From an uncultured cyanobacterium (GTDB lineage: Bacteria; Cyanobacteriota; Cyanobacteriia; Cyanobacteriales; Chroococcidiopsidaceae), in the NCBI GenBank assembly GCA_946221495.1, contig CAMIFA010000077.1, forward strand, positions 1-22,480: a DNA stretch of 22,480 bases. Reading direction: 5' to 3'. The notes beneath the pieces were generated by a model. The model did no database searches. It saw nothing but the letters and a program-made list of their open reading frames with translations, and was not told the origin of the DNA. Shown here one piece after another: positions 1-6,425 of this stretch (position 1 is the stretch's first letter; each line of letters begins with the position of its first letter). A program made the translations under genes and the position numbers.

Positions 1-2
1 TA

Positions 3-386
3 GATATGGATGGTACAGGAGTTGCCTTTGACTCCTCCACAGGCTTTAAACTCCCGAATAGAGCAGATCGTTCTCCCGATGCTGCTTGGATAAGACAAGA
101 AAGAATAAATGCTTTAAATCCAGATCCAGATAAATTCCTGCCCTTGGCTCCTGACTTTGTAGTTGAGTTGATGTCTGCAACTGACAGACTCGAAACAACG
201 CAAGCCAAAATGCAGGAGTACCGCGACAATGGCGTGCGCTTGGGCTGGTTAATTGACCCCAAAACTCAATCAGTTGAGATTTACCGCCAGGGACAAGAAG
301 TCGAGGTACTGCGTATGCCCTCCACTTTATCCGGCGAAGATGTGCTGCCAGGGTTTATTTTGAATTTGCAAGATATTTTTAGCTAA
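3..386 (+). CDS. Uma2 family endonuclease-like protein (DUF820), 5' end outside window
   Basis: C-terminal two thirds of an Uma2 protein. The frame is open to the left edge, and comparison with the complete homologue at 2444-3016 shows that the ATG at position 6 replaces an internal residue (ADADGTG there, DMDGTG here). The true start is therefore upstream of the window. Visible Uma2 (PD-(D/E)XK-like) residues are RSPDAAW, the PDFVVELMS acidic motif, QAKMQEY with the likely catalytic lysine, and LGWLIDP near the end. Uma2 proteins are very numerous in cyanobacteria and are predicted restriction-endonuclease-fold nucleases of unknown role. This copy keeps the Asp of LIDP, which is Asn in the 2444-3016 copy. 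The homology to other Uma2 tails continues past the stop into the spacer before the first palindromic repeat. Confidence 0.85.
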   Translation, partial: DMDGTGVAFDSSTGFKLPNRADRSPDAAWIRQERINALNPDPDKFLPLAPDFVVELMSATDRLETTQAKMQEYRDNGVRLGWLIDPKTQSVEIYRQGQEVEVLRMPSTLSGEDVLPGFILNLQDIFS

Positions 387-408
387 TAGGCAGTAGCTAT
401 CCAAAGGC

Positions 409-499
409 GCGTGAAGCGTTTGCGTTCGCCCAAGGCAAAGTTGCCGCTTTGCGTTGCATGGTGAGCGAAGCGAGGCATAGCTATCCCGCAGGGAATCGC
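409..499. repeat. Dispersed palindromic repeat, copy A (long form)
   Basis: About 91 bp beginning GCGTGAAGCGTTTGCG and ending CCCGCAGGGAATCGC. It is identical over its whole length to 6769-6859 and related to the shorter copy at 551-613. It contains internal short palindromes such as ATAGCTAT and CCCGCAGGG. It has no coding potential of its own and lies in the spacer after an Uma2 stop codon. It resembles the small interspersed palindromic elements found in many copies in cyanobacterial genomes; the family name is not known to me. Confidence 0.85.
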
Positions 500-550
500 C
501 TAGCTAGAACAGACACTACTACAGCATTGTCCTTAGTTCAAATCTGAGAT

Positions 551-613
551 GCGTGAAGCGTTTGCGAAGCATGGTGAGCGAAGCGAGGCATAGCTATCCC
601 GCAGGGAATCGCC
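551..613. repeat. Dispersed palindromic repeat, copy B (short form)
   Basis: Same 5' and 3' parts as copy A, but a 33-base central segment of A (starting TTCGCCCAAGG) is replaced by four bases (AAGC), giving 63 bp. It lies in the same orientation as copy A only 51 bp downstream. The sequence just before it (TTAGTTCAAATCTGA) recurs just after copy C near 6889-6902, so flanking sequence is shared as well. Confidence 0.8.
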
Positions 614-706
614 TCAATTTTGAAATTAATTGTTGTCCATCTACTTTGTCTCTGCTCTAACGCATTAAGATAGGGTAGGATAAAGGTATGATATACAAAA
701 ACTGCG

Positions 707-940
707 ATGAAACGAACAATCTACTTACCAGATGAATTGGCAGAGCGCCTTAATGAATACTTAACAAAGCACCCAGATGAGACGCTATCTAGCATTGTGC
801 AAGAAGCCCTAGAGGTGAAGTTGGTTCGCAAGGATGTGTCTAAACTCTTGGCTCTAGCAGGCATGGTTCAGAACGCCCCTTACAATGCAGTTGATCATGC
901 TGAGGACTACGATATCCAGGTCAACGAGACATCACCTTGA
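707..940 (+). CDS. Ribbon-helix-helix antitoxin of a PIN-type TA pair
   Basis: A 77-residue protein. Its N-terminus (MKRTIYLPDELAERLNEYL) has the beta strand plus helix pattern of RHH/CopG DNA-binding antitoxins, followed by a second helix (TLSSIVQEALEVKL) and an acidic C-terminal tail that would bind and neutralise the toxin. The stop codon overlaps the toxin start by four bases (TTGA), so translation is probably coupled. A -10-like TATGAT lies at 687-692 and a weak inverted repeat GTAT-GAT-ATAC at 686-696 could be an autoregulatory site. No good ribosome binding site stands directly before the ATG. A decayed copy of this gene lies at about 3527-3668. Confidence 0.8.
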   Translation: MKRTIYLPDELAERLNEYLTKHPDETLSSIVQEALEVKLVRKDVSKLLALAGMVQNAPYNAVDHAEDYDIQVNETSP

Positions 941-1347
941 AACAATTGGTGCTAGACGCAGGACCACTGATTGCACTTTTCTCTGCTAAAGACACTCACC
1001 ACCGCATCTGCAAAGCCGGATTTGAGCAACTCTCTCAATCTCAAACAATATTGCTGGCTCCACTCCCGATTGTTTTTGAGGTTTACAAGTGGCTCCTGTA
1101 CAGAACAACACCTGTCGTAGCTCAAGACACGCTAAATGTAATGCGAGAGAGCCTGCACACAATCCCACTGAGCCAACTAGATTTTCATCAACTGAACGCT
1201 ATGGTACAAACTTTACCACACTGGCAAGGTAGTTTGGAGGATGCAACAGTCATTTTATTAGCGCAACGCTACCATTGCCCAGTTTGGACGTTGAATTACC
1301 GAGATTTTGGAATTTTCAAATTCCTTGAGTTTTGGAATCCTGAATAG
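937..1347 (+). CDS. PIN-domain ribonuclease toxin
   Basis: A 136-residue PIN-domain protein, presumably a magnesium-dependent endoribonuclease toxin paired with the upstream RHH protein. Conserved acidic positions are visible: Asp7 in LVLDAGPLIALF, the Glu in IVFEVYKW, the Asp in LEDATVILLA, and the terminal TLNYRDF motif. The start is TTG at 937, inside the antitoxin stop (TTGA overlap); no ATG exists near the N-terminal strand, and the LVLDAGPL motif must be near the beginning. Length is typical for VapC-like toxins. A relic of its last 180 bp lies at 4427-4607. Confidence 0.82.
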   Translation: MKQLVLDAGPLIALFSAKDTHHRICKAGFEQLSQSQTILLAPLPIVFEVYKWLLYRTTPVVAQDTLNVMRESLHTIPLSQLDFHQLNAMVQTLPHWQGSLEDATVILLAQRYHCPVWTLNYRDFGIFKFLEFWNPE

Positions 1348-1356
1348 AAGCAGAAA

Positions 1357-1384
1357 TCATCGGCGTAACACCACATAGCCAACC
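1357..1384 (-). pseudogene. Scar: last codons of a methyltransferase gene
   Basis: On the minus strand this reads GYVVLRR-stop, matching GYVLLECR-stop, the end of the intact methyltransferase at 4618, with one 3-base gap. The spacer between it and the PIN stop is also similar at both loci. It shows that the ancestral order PIN gene then convergent methyltransferase was once present here too. Only about 28 bp survive before the sequence switches to an Uma2 tail. Confidence 0.6.
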
Positions 1385-1438
1385 AGCGAAGACGTGCTAC
1401 CAGGGTTTGTGTTGAATTTGCCAGATATTTTTTACTAA
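1385..1438 (+). pseudogene. Scar: 3' end of an Uma2 gene
   Basis: Reads SEDVLPGFVLNLPDIFY-stop, matching the final 17 or so codons of the Uma2 genes ending at 386 and 3016. The similarity continues through the following TAATAG...GTAGTAGCTA...ACAAAGGCGCG spacer, as after position 386. No start or upstream domain is present, so it is a remnant. The rest of 1439-1557 contains a HIP1 site and nothing else that I recognise. Confidence 0.75.
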
Positions 1439-1557
1439 TAGTGTAGTAGCTAGACAAAGGCGCGATCGCCAGACATAGATCCTTTTTGGCTTCACCCATA
1501 ACTTCAGAGACTATACAGATTAACCCTGTTAGGGATCTCGACTGCGTAAGTCCCAAA

Positions 1558-1950
1558 CTAGATAAATAGCTCAGAGGACACATGAAAAAACTCTCCCAAA
1601 ACCTTAGCCTGGGCTTTACTAATGCTCCGTTTACCATTGACCACTTCGGATACACCTCTAGATCCAATCACCCCAACTAAATCTTCCTGCTTAATATTTC
1701 GTGCCTCCATTAGATGCAGCAGCATTGACTGGGGATTTCCTTCTAGAAGCGGGTAATGCTCCTCTTCAAACTTCTCAATCAGGATCACCAGCAGTTCCAG
1801 CAAAGCATCTTCTTCTGGTGTGCGATCGCGATATTCCAATTCTTCCGCTAGGGCGATCGCTACTTCATTATCTTCCTCTGTGGCGATCGCCTTAGGTTGA
1901 TACTGGGCGAGAAGGCTAGCGTAGGACTCTTTGTTAAAAGTACGGGTCAT
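1558..1950 (-). CDS. higA: HigA-type antitoxin (HTH domain)
   Basis: A 130-residue protein from the ATG at 1950 (MTRTFNKESYASLLAQYQPK). A longer open frame exists upstream, but its extra codons overlap higB and this ATG is the family-typical start, preceded by a purine-rich GATAAGTGGA. The N-terminal half is acidic (IATEEDNEVAIALAEELE); the C-terminal half is an Xre/HTH_3 domain (NIKQEDLVGVIGSRGVSEVVNGKRSIS). This is the layout of the HigA-like antitoxins that follow a HigB toxin. It overlaps the end of the higB frame by 17 bases. If higB is dead, this would be an orphan antitoxin, which can still act as a repressor or as protection against related toxins. Confidence 0.82.
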   Translation of the reverse strand: MTRTFNKESYASLLAQYQPKAIATEEDNEVAIALAEELEYRDRTPEEDALLELLVILIEKFEEEHYPLLEGNPQSMLLHLMEARNIKQEDLVGVIGSRGVSEVVNGKRSISKAQAKVLGEFFHVSSELFI

Positions 1951-2231
1951 TCCACTTATCCTTATCGTATTCAGCATGAGTGAGTACGTACTTGATATAA
2001 ATTCTTTGAGTGGTATAGACAATATCAACTATCAAGCGATAGTCATTACCTTTTATATTGAAAACAGTGAAGTTTCCAACAGCATCAGCGCTCGGATAGA
2101 CTTGGCGAACTTCATTAATATCACTCCAGGAACTGGACTTAGCGACTCTGTACCAGTTATTAAGAGGAGTTTCTAAATTTGGATAAACCTGAGAAGCTTC
2201 CAGTAGTCTTTTTCGGCTAAATAATATGCAC
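1934..2231 (-). pseudogene. higB: HigB-type mRNA interferase toxin, apparently frameshifted near its start
   Basis: On the minus strand the frame from about 2218 to the TAA at 1934 encodes a clear HigB protein (motifs YPNLETPLNNWY, VYPSADAVGNFTVFNIKG, YRLIVDIVYTTQRIYIKYV, LTHAEYDK). That frame has no ATG, GTG or TTG start before an upstream stop. The expected start, GTG at 2231, reads V-H-I-I and then meets TAG. Removing one T from the ATTATTTAGC stretch joins V-H-I-I to S-R-K-R-L-L-E-A in the right frame and gives a 98-residue protein, the usual HigB length. This could be a disabling mutation, a sequencing error, or conceivably a programmed +1 shift at the early TAG. The stop overlaps higA by 17 bases, as expected for a higBA operon. 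Confidence 0.75.
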
Positions 2232-2443
2232 GAATAATTATAGAGATAGGAAATTTATAAACAATTAAAAAGAAGGAATTGTTCAAGATATTTTCCATGT
2301 TCTCATTTCGAGAACTAGTTGTCTAGTGATACTCAAAAATACCGAATCTATTTCCCTGACGCAAATGCGATCGCACGTGCCAATTACAAACACAAAATAA
2401 AGCTTGATACCATCAATTTATAGATGCTTTGGCAATTTCATCC

Positions 2444-3016
2444 ATGACAGCCATTACCTTAGACCTCTACTCAGTTGTTGATTTAACAGACGAGCAGTTT
2501 AGCAAGCTTTGTCAAGCGAATCCAGATATCAAATTAGAGCGCACTGCCAAGGGAGAATTAATTCTTATGCCACCTACGGGTTGGGGAACCGGAAAGAGAA
2601 ACACCAAAATTACAAAACAATTAGCAGTTTGGGCAGATGCGGATGGAACTGGAATTGCTTTTGACTCCTCCACTGGCTTTAAACTCCCGAATAGAGCAGA
2701 TCGTTCTCCCGACGCTGCTTGGGTAAAACAAGAAAGAATAGATGCAATAAATCCAGATCCAGACAAGTTCCTGCCCTTGGCTCCTGACTTTGTAGTTGAG
2801 TTGATGTCTGCAACTGATAGCCTGGAAACAACGCAAGCCAAAATGCAAGAGTACCGCGACAATGGTGTCCGCTTAGGTTGGTTAATTAACCCGAAAACTC
2901 AATCAGTTGAGATTTACCGCCAGGGACAAGATGTGGAAGTATTGCACTCACCCTCCACTTTATCCGGCGAAGACGTGCTGCCAGGGTTTATTTTGAATTT
3001 GCCAGATATTTTTTGA
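2444..3016 (+). CDS. Uma2 family endonuclease-like protein (DUF820)
   Basis: A complete Uma2 protein of 190 residues from ATG 2444 (MTAITLDLYSVVDLTDEQF). An in-frame TTG at 2429 would add five residues (MAISS), but the ATG matches the usual N-terminus. Order of motifs: N-terminal targeting-like region, ELILMPPTGWGTGKRN, SPDAAWV, PDFVVELMSATD, QAKMQEYRDNGVRLGW, then a short C-terminal strand ending LPDIF. The fold is a predicted PD-(D/E)XK nuclease and the biological role is unknown. It differs from the copy at 3-386 by LINP instead of LIDP near the C-terminal strand. The spacer 2232-2443 before it holds one HIP1 site and no other feature that I can support. Confidence 0.87.
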   Translation: MTAITLDLYSVVDLTDEQFSKLCQANPDIKLERTAKGELILMPPTGWGTGKRNTKITKQLAVWADADGTGIAFDSSTGFKLPNRADRSPDAAWVKQERIDAINPDPDKFLPLAPDFVVELMSATDSLETTQAKMQEYRDNGVRLGWLINPKTQSVEIYRQGQDVEVLHSPSTLSGEDVLPGFILNLPDIF

Positions 3017-3038
3017 GAATTCAAAGCTAGAGCATCCG

Positions 3039-3248
3039 CTACTTAGCCTGATTCAGCTTCTCTCTTAAGATAGCTTCAACTTCGCTCTCAGGATTCGCTA
3101 GCTCAAAAGGATAGGGTTGACGGTTAGCAGCGTTACGACGACTCATTAAGACTTCCAGTGCAGCTTGAAAGGCTTCCTTGTCATTTCGATGTTCTGATAT
3201 ATACCGCTTTAGCTCAGTATTCGTAAAATTAGCCAAATTTGATGTCAT
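3039..3248 (-). CDS. DUF6887 family protein
   Basis: A 69-residue protein starting at ATG 3248 (MTSNLANFTNTELKRYISEH), whose ATG overlaps the stop of the upstream DUF6888 gene as ATGA. A TTG five codons earlier is open but less likely. The pattern NTELKRYISEHRNDKEAFQAALEVL is the one I recognise as DUF6887, a small cyanobacterial family of unknown function; the C-terminus PYPFELANPESEVEAILREKL is acidic and helical. No catalytic residues are visible. The tight coupling to DUF6888 and the TA-rich surroundings suggest a two-component module, perhaps TA-like, but that is inference. It is convergent with the Uma2 gene, with 22 bp between stops. Confidence 0.7.
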   Translation of the reverse strand: MTSNLANFTNTELKRYISEHRNDKEAFQAALEVLMSRRNAANRQPYPFELANPESEVEAILREKLNQAK

Positions 3249-3427
3249 AAAACAAACTCCCAACTCCCATCTTCATCAATCACCAGTGCGATTTCATCAT
3301 TCACCCCAGCCTGCATATAAATTGTTTTAAATCTCTGGTCGTAACGAAAAACTTGGATTGGCTGGTATATATTAGAAAGCAACTGACAAAGGAATACTGC
3401 GGTTACTAACTGTTGCTGCGTTGGCAA
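3245..3427 (-). CDS. DUF6888 family protein
   Basis: A 60-residue protein (MPTQQQLVTAVFLCQLLSNIYQ, then ALVIDEDGSWEFVL at the end), recognised as DUF6888, normally found beside DUF6887 in cyanobacteria. The start is TTG at 3427 with a GGAG ten bases upstream; no ATG is available. Its promoter-proximal region, including this RBS, the TTG and the first eleven codons, is tandemly duplicated immediately upstream. A second RBS/TTG therefore exists at 3480, which opens a dead-end frame of about two dozen codons. Function unknown. Confidence 0.68.
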   Translation of the reverse strand: MPTQQQLVTAVFLCQLLSNIYQPIQVFRYDQRFKTIYMQAGVNDEIALVIDEDGSWEFVL

Positions 3428-3504
3428 GAAGTGGTAACTCCTATTACACCAGCGGTTACTAACTGTTGCTGCGTTGGCAAGAAGTGGTAACTCCTATTAC
3501 ACCA
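3399..3504. repeat. 53-bp perfect tandem duplication over the DUF6888 start region
   Basis: Two identical 53-bp units, 3399-3451 and 3452-3504, each starting GCGGTTACTAACTG and ending CCTATTACACCA. On the minus strand each unit contains the ribosome binding site, the TTG start and the first codons of DUF6888. Because 53 is not a multiple of three, the upstream start cannot read through into the gene. Confidence 0.95.
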
Positions 3505-3526
3505 AGTGTAGCGTATCAGATTGCAG

Positions 3527-3668
3527 GGTGACTTAGCAGAGGGGCTGGATGAATACTTAAGAGATTATCCAAACGAAATCCTATCTAGGAGTGTGCAGCT
3601 AGCTCCCCAAGATGTATCTAAATCTTGGCTCTAGCAGGTGTTGTTCAAAATGACTCCTGTAATGTAGG
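3527..3668 (+). pseudogene. Decayed RHH antitoxin gene, relative of 707-940
   Basis: The nucleotide sequence aligns with the antitoxin at 707-940, sharing for example ATGAATACTTAA, CTATCTAG...GTGCA, GATGT.TCTAAA and TTGGCTCTAGCAGG. It lacks the start, has a deletion of about 20 bases in the middle and frame breaks. It stops aligning near 3668, about two thirds of the way through the parent gene. It is the left half of a dead TA pair whose right half is at 4427-4607. Confidence 0.75.
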
Positions 3669-3720
3669 CGATCGCAGTATTTAGCTTCACAGGCAGTCTA
3701 TACTCATAACTCTTCGTTAG

Positions 3721-3747
3721 TGATATCATTTTGAGATAATGATATCA
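3721..3747. promoter_or_regulatory. Palindromic operator candidate before RHH/PIN pair
   Basis: Perfect 10-bp inverted repeat TGATATCATT - 7-base spacer - AATGATATCA; each arm also contains the self-complementary TGATATCA. It ends ten bases before the ATG of the antitoxin at 3758. RHH antitoxins typically bind such twin sites to repress their own operon, so this is the most likely autoregulatory operator. Confidence 0.65.
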
Positions 3748-3757
3748 GTTCTAGCGT

Positions 3758-3988
3758 ATGATCCGCACTGTAATTAGCCTTGAGCCCGAAGATAAACATT
3801 GGCTAGATCGCAAATCAAAAGAAACTAAGATGCCAATCGCAGCTATAGTACGGCAAGCAATTCGGCAAATGCGGGCAGAAGATGAAGTTGCCTCACCTTC
3901 TCTTGATGTACTTCTAGAGCAAACTAAAGGAACTTGGACACGAGAGGATGGTTTGGCGTATCAGCAAAGTATCCGAGGCCAGTGGTAG
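3758..3988 (+). CDS. RHH-type antitoxin of second PIN pair
   Basis: A 76-residue protein with an N-terminal RHH-like segment (MIRTVISLEPEDKHWLDRKS, then KMPIAAIVRQAIRQMR) and a C-terminal toxin-binding tail (EQTKGTWTREDGLAYQQSIRGQW) characteristic of antitoxins paired with VapC. It is unrelated at sequence level to the antitoxin at 707. Its stop TAG shares one base with the GTG start of the toxin. The palindrome at 3721-3747 directly upstream is a probable binding site for it. Confidence 0.82.
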   Translation: MIRTVISLEPEDKHWLDRKSKETKMPIAAIVRQAIRQMRAEDEVASPSLDVLLEQTKGTWTREDGLAYQQSIRGQW

Positions 3989-4356
3989 TGAGACTATTAC
4001 TAGATTCGGTTATCCTGATCGATCACTTTAATAATATTTCCGCAGCTACAGAGTATCTCAGACAAACCCAAGGTGAAAGTGCCATTTCTGTAATTACTAG
4101 AGCAGAAGTTTTGACAGGTTTTCACCTACCCCAGGCACGAATCACTGCACAGCTTTTGGCTCGATTCCCAACTTTAGCAGTAGATGTGCAAGTTGCGGAT
4201 TTAGCGGCTGCATTGCGTCGAGAACAGGGTTGGAAGCTTCCCGATGCTATCCAAGCAGCACTAGCTCAACTCCATCATCTTACCCTTGTCACCCGCAACA
4301 GCCGCGATTTCCCACCTGAAAACTATGATTTTGTCTTAATTCCTTACATTCTCTGA
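3988..4356 (+). CDS. vapC: VapC-like PIN-domain ribonuclease toxin
   Basis: A 122-residue PIN toxin. I chose the GTG at 3988 (VRLLLDSVILIDHF), which overlaps the antitoxin stop by one base; an upstream ATG at 3934 lies inside the antitoxin gene and would add a non-PIN leader. Acidic site residues: Asp in LLLDSVILID, Glu in VITRAEVLTG, Asp in KLPDAIQAA, and the closing TRNSRDF motif. Predicted activity is RNA cleavage, controlled by the upstream RHH protein. The pair stands between the two halves of an older, decayed RHH/PIN pair. Confidence 0.85.
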   Translation: MRLLLDSVILIDHFNNISAATEYLRQTQGESAISVITRAEVLTGFHLPQARITAQLLARFPTLAVDVQVADLAAALRREQGWKLPDAIQAALAQLHHLTLVTRNSRDFPPENYDFVLIPYIL

Positions 4357-4426
4357 ATAGAGTTTTTGCATAATTACCTAAATTGCTGTACTTTTCAGAA
4401 TTAAATAAACAGGTGAGGAAACACTG

Positions 4427-4607
4427 TTCCATTGAGCCAACTAGATTTTCATCGACTGAACGTTATGGTACAAGCTTTACCACAGTGGTAAGCTAGTCTG
4501 GAGGATGCAACAGTAATTTTATTAGCGCAACGCTACCCTTGCCCAGTTTAGACGTTGAATTACCGAGATTTTGGAATTTTCAAGTTACTTTTTGGGAATT
4601 CTGAGTA
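4427..4607 (+). pseudogene. Decayed 3' part of a PIN toxin gene, relative of 937-1347
   Basis: About 180 bp closely matching 1168-1347 at nucleotide level (for example GAGCCAACTAGATTTTCATC, TTTTATTAGCGCAACGCTACC and GTTGAATTACCGAGATTTT). Substitutions create stops, such as TGG to TAG in the equivalent of PVWTLNY and a TAA where the parent has CAA, and the extreme 3' end has frame-changing gaps. No 5' half is present. Similarity runs on into the end of the convergent methyltransferase gene, as at 1350-1384. The short stretch 4357-4426 shows nothing else. Confidence 0.85.
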
Positions 4608-4617
4608 AAAGCAGAAA

Positions 4618-5937
4618 TTATCGGCACTCCAACAGCACATAGCCAAGACTCTCTAGCGTTGTTAAAGTATTGATTACCACGTCCATTGCCTCCGCTTGGG
4701 TTGTAGGCTCTAAAGTTACAGGATGTAAAGGTCGCAGTTTCTGCCAACGCTCCACCAATGACATCATTGATTGCGATTCCTCCCACAATGGTAACAAGCA
4801 AGCCGCAACCGTACTATCTACAGATACAGGTCTTTCTGGAATCAATAACTGCTGACTAATTTCAAACGGCTTTAGCTGCGTAATACAGTGTAGGAGTGCT
4901 TCTTTGAGTTGGGGCGTTTTTAGCTGAGGAAGTAGGTGAACCTGCGCTGATTGCCATTGAGATAGCGTCCACTCCGCAATTGGGACAAAATATTGCTCTT
5001 GGTGAGGATGACCACACCAGAAGTCTAACAGCCGATGCACTGGATGTAATAATTCAAATAAATGCAACTGCTCTTCTATCGTTGTTTCTGGCAAGCTCAT
5101 TGCTAGGAATGCTGGTAAATTATCTGGCTCTTTAAATAGAGATATCAAGCCCCATTGTCGCCAATTCACCATACTAATAAACTCTAATTCAGCCGTTCTT
5201 ATAGCCGCAAACATTTGGCTTATTGTGTAACCTTTATCACCCTGAAACAGATAATTCATTAAAATTTTTTCTTTATCTGTTTCCAAATCAGCTCGCCAGG
5301 TAATAGATTTAAGCTCGACTTGATCTTTCAAGCTTTTCATGATTTCTCGCACTAAGTCAATTTCTACTTCTTCTGGGTTTTCATCCATCAACCCCATCAT
5401 TTTGAAAAGTTCTTGAGCGCGAAAGAAGTAAGTTCGTTGGAGCGAACTATGGAGATTAGCTCGAATAATGCCATCTGGTTTAAGAACCGATTTCATTGCC
5501 TGCAAGCCAATGGCTGGATCAGGAAAAAGATAAAGAACTTCGTCACAATTAATGTAGTCAAAACTTAGACCGAGACTTGGTAAATCCTCAATTGAACTAA
5601 GATAAAATTCGGCGTTATCAAAGCCGTGATATTGCAGCCGTTGTCTTGCTAATTCAATTGATTTTTCTGATATATCTACGCCAACAATTTTTGCGCCTGC
5701 ATTAGCTGCTGCTAAAACTAATGATTTGTAACCAGTACCACACCCCGCATCTAAAATTACCTTTCCTTCTGTCTGTATAACTTTTTGATTTCTCAAATAA
5801 TATGGATTTACTAAATTATGGATATACAGCGATATCAGGTCATCCTTGGGAGATTTTTCTAACGCAGTTCTAGGATAAGGACCAGTATCAAATTGCTGAC
5901 GAATTTTCTCTTGTAGAGCTGCTGCATCATTATTCAT
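4618..5937 (-). CDS. Class I SAM-dependent methyltransferase with C-terminal extension
   Basis: A 439-residue protein from ATG 5937 (GGAG nine bases upstream; a TTG at 5943 is too close to it). Residues about 60-165 are a Rossmann methyltransferase: motif I VILDAGCGTGYKS, the acidic motif II end VGVDISEKSIELARQR, and motif IV-like FDYINCDEVLYLFPDP, then LKPDGIIRANLHS. The remaining 270 residues include RQWGLISLFKEPDNLPAF and a helical region rich in Leu/Gln; I recognise no catalytic domain there. The substrate is unknown. The C-terminal part may select a protein or small-molecule acceptor. Its 3' end lies directly against the PIN relic, and a fragment of the same 3' end occurs at 1357-1384. 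Confidence 0.85.
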   Translation of the reverse strand: MNNDAAALQEKIRQQFDTGPYPRTALEKSPKDDLISLYIHNLVNPYYLRNQKVIQTEGKVILDAGCGTGYKSLVLAAANAGAKIVGVDISEKSIELARQRLQYHGFDNAEFYLSSIEDLPSLGLSFDYINCDEVLYLFPDPAIGLQAMKSVLKPDGIIRANLHSSLQRTYFFRAQELFKMMGLMDENPEEVEIDLVREIMKSLKDQVELKSITWRADLETDKEKILMNYLFQGDKGYTISQMFAAIRTAELEFISMVNWRQWGLISLFKEPDNLPAFLAMSLPETTIEEQLHLFELLHPVHRLLDFWCGHPHQEQYFVPIAEWTLSQWQSAQVHLLPQLKTPQLKEALLHCITQLKPFEISQQLLIPERPVSVDSTVAACLLPLWEESQSMMSLVERWQKLRPLHPVTLEPTTQAEAMDVVINTLTTLESLGYVLLECR

Positions 5938-5999
5938 TCTCAATATCTCCGAATGCTAATTACAAATCGTGCTTTAAACACTCTTATTAGCATAGGTTT

Positions 6000-6425
6000 C
6001 TATCTATTCTTGGGCATAATTACAGGAATTATTTGACTCCTGCTTTTGCGGTAGATTCTAAAGTCACTGTCTAAAGTTAACAGGTTACTTCCAATATACT
6101 GTTCAGCCATCCGAACCAGGTAGGCATCAGCCAGCGACATTGGTACAGACTGATAACGAGTGAGCAGTTCACTAATATAACTAGCTTCTTCATCTAGACG
6201 AAAGGGTATCTGAATTATTCTGGCATTGATTAAAGAGATAACTGCTTCCTGCCCAGGATAAACATTCCGCAACAAAAAACAAGCTTCAGAAATTACCGCC
6301 TCACAAGTTAATAGAGGCGGCTCGATTGTTGTCAACTCCGTTGTTACCCAACTATGAAAATAATCACGACGATCAAGGGAAGCCACCAACGGTCCCGTAT
6401 CTAGCAGTACCTGCTGCCTCATCAT
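6000..6425 (-). CDS. PIN-domain ribonuclease toxin
   Basis: A 141-residue PIN protein (MMRQQVLLDTGPLVASLDRRD). Acidic residues appear in LLDTGPLVA, TCEAVISEACFLL, PMSLADAYLVRMAE and LTLDSDFRIYRK, matching the four conserved PIN positions. The ATG at 6425 overlaps the antitoxin stop as ATGA; a second ATG follows immediately. The predicted role is toxin of the module with the DUF2281-type protein upstream. The spacer to the downstream methyltransferase is only about 60 bp, both genes being on the minus strand. Confidence 0.85.
   Translation of the reverse strand: MMRQQVLLDTGPLVASLDRRDYFHSWVTTELTTIEPPLLTCEAVISEACFLLRNVYPGQEAVISLINARIIQIPFRLDEEASYISELLTRYQSVPMSLADAYLVRMAEQYIGSNLLTLDSDFRIYRKSRSQIIPVIMPKNR

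Noticed and set aside
530..552. CTTAG-TTCAAAT-CTGAG resembles a tRNA T-arm
   Set aside because: No acceptor, D or anticodon arms can be placed around it, and the related stretch at 6889-6902 loses the stem pairing.
1296..1667. 123-codon minus-strand frame
   Set aside because: It spans the antisense of the PIN gene end, the chimeric scar and the higA end in a different frame; no coherent domain.
1931..2176. 81-codon plus-strand frame opposite higB
   Set aside because: The minus strand encodes a clear HigB protein over the same bases; the plus-strand frame is its shadow.
2275..2305. AATTGTTCAAGATATTTTCC, possibly yet another Uma2 tail
   Set aside because: Similarity to the Uma2 end is short and no codons before it match; it could be chance.
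3399..3504. Two direct repeats considered as the beginning of a CRISPR array
   Set aside because: The units abut without spacers and the duplication covers the DUF6888 coding start.
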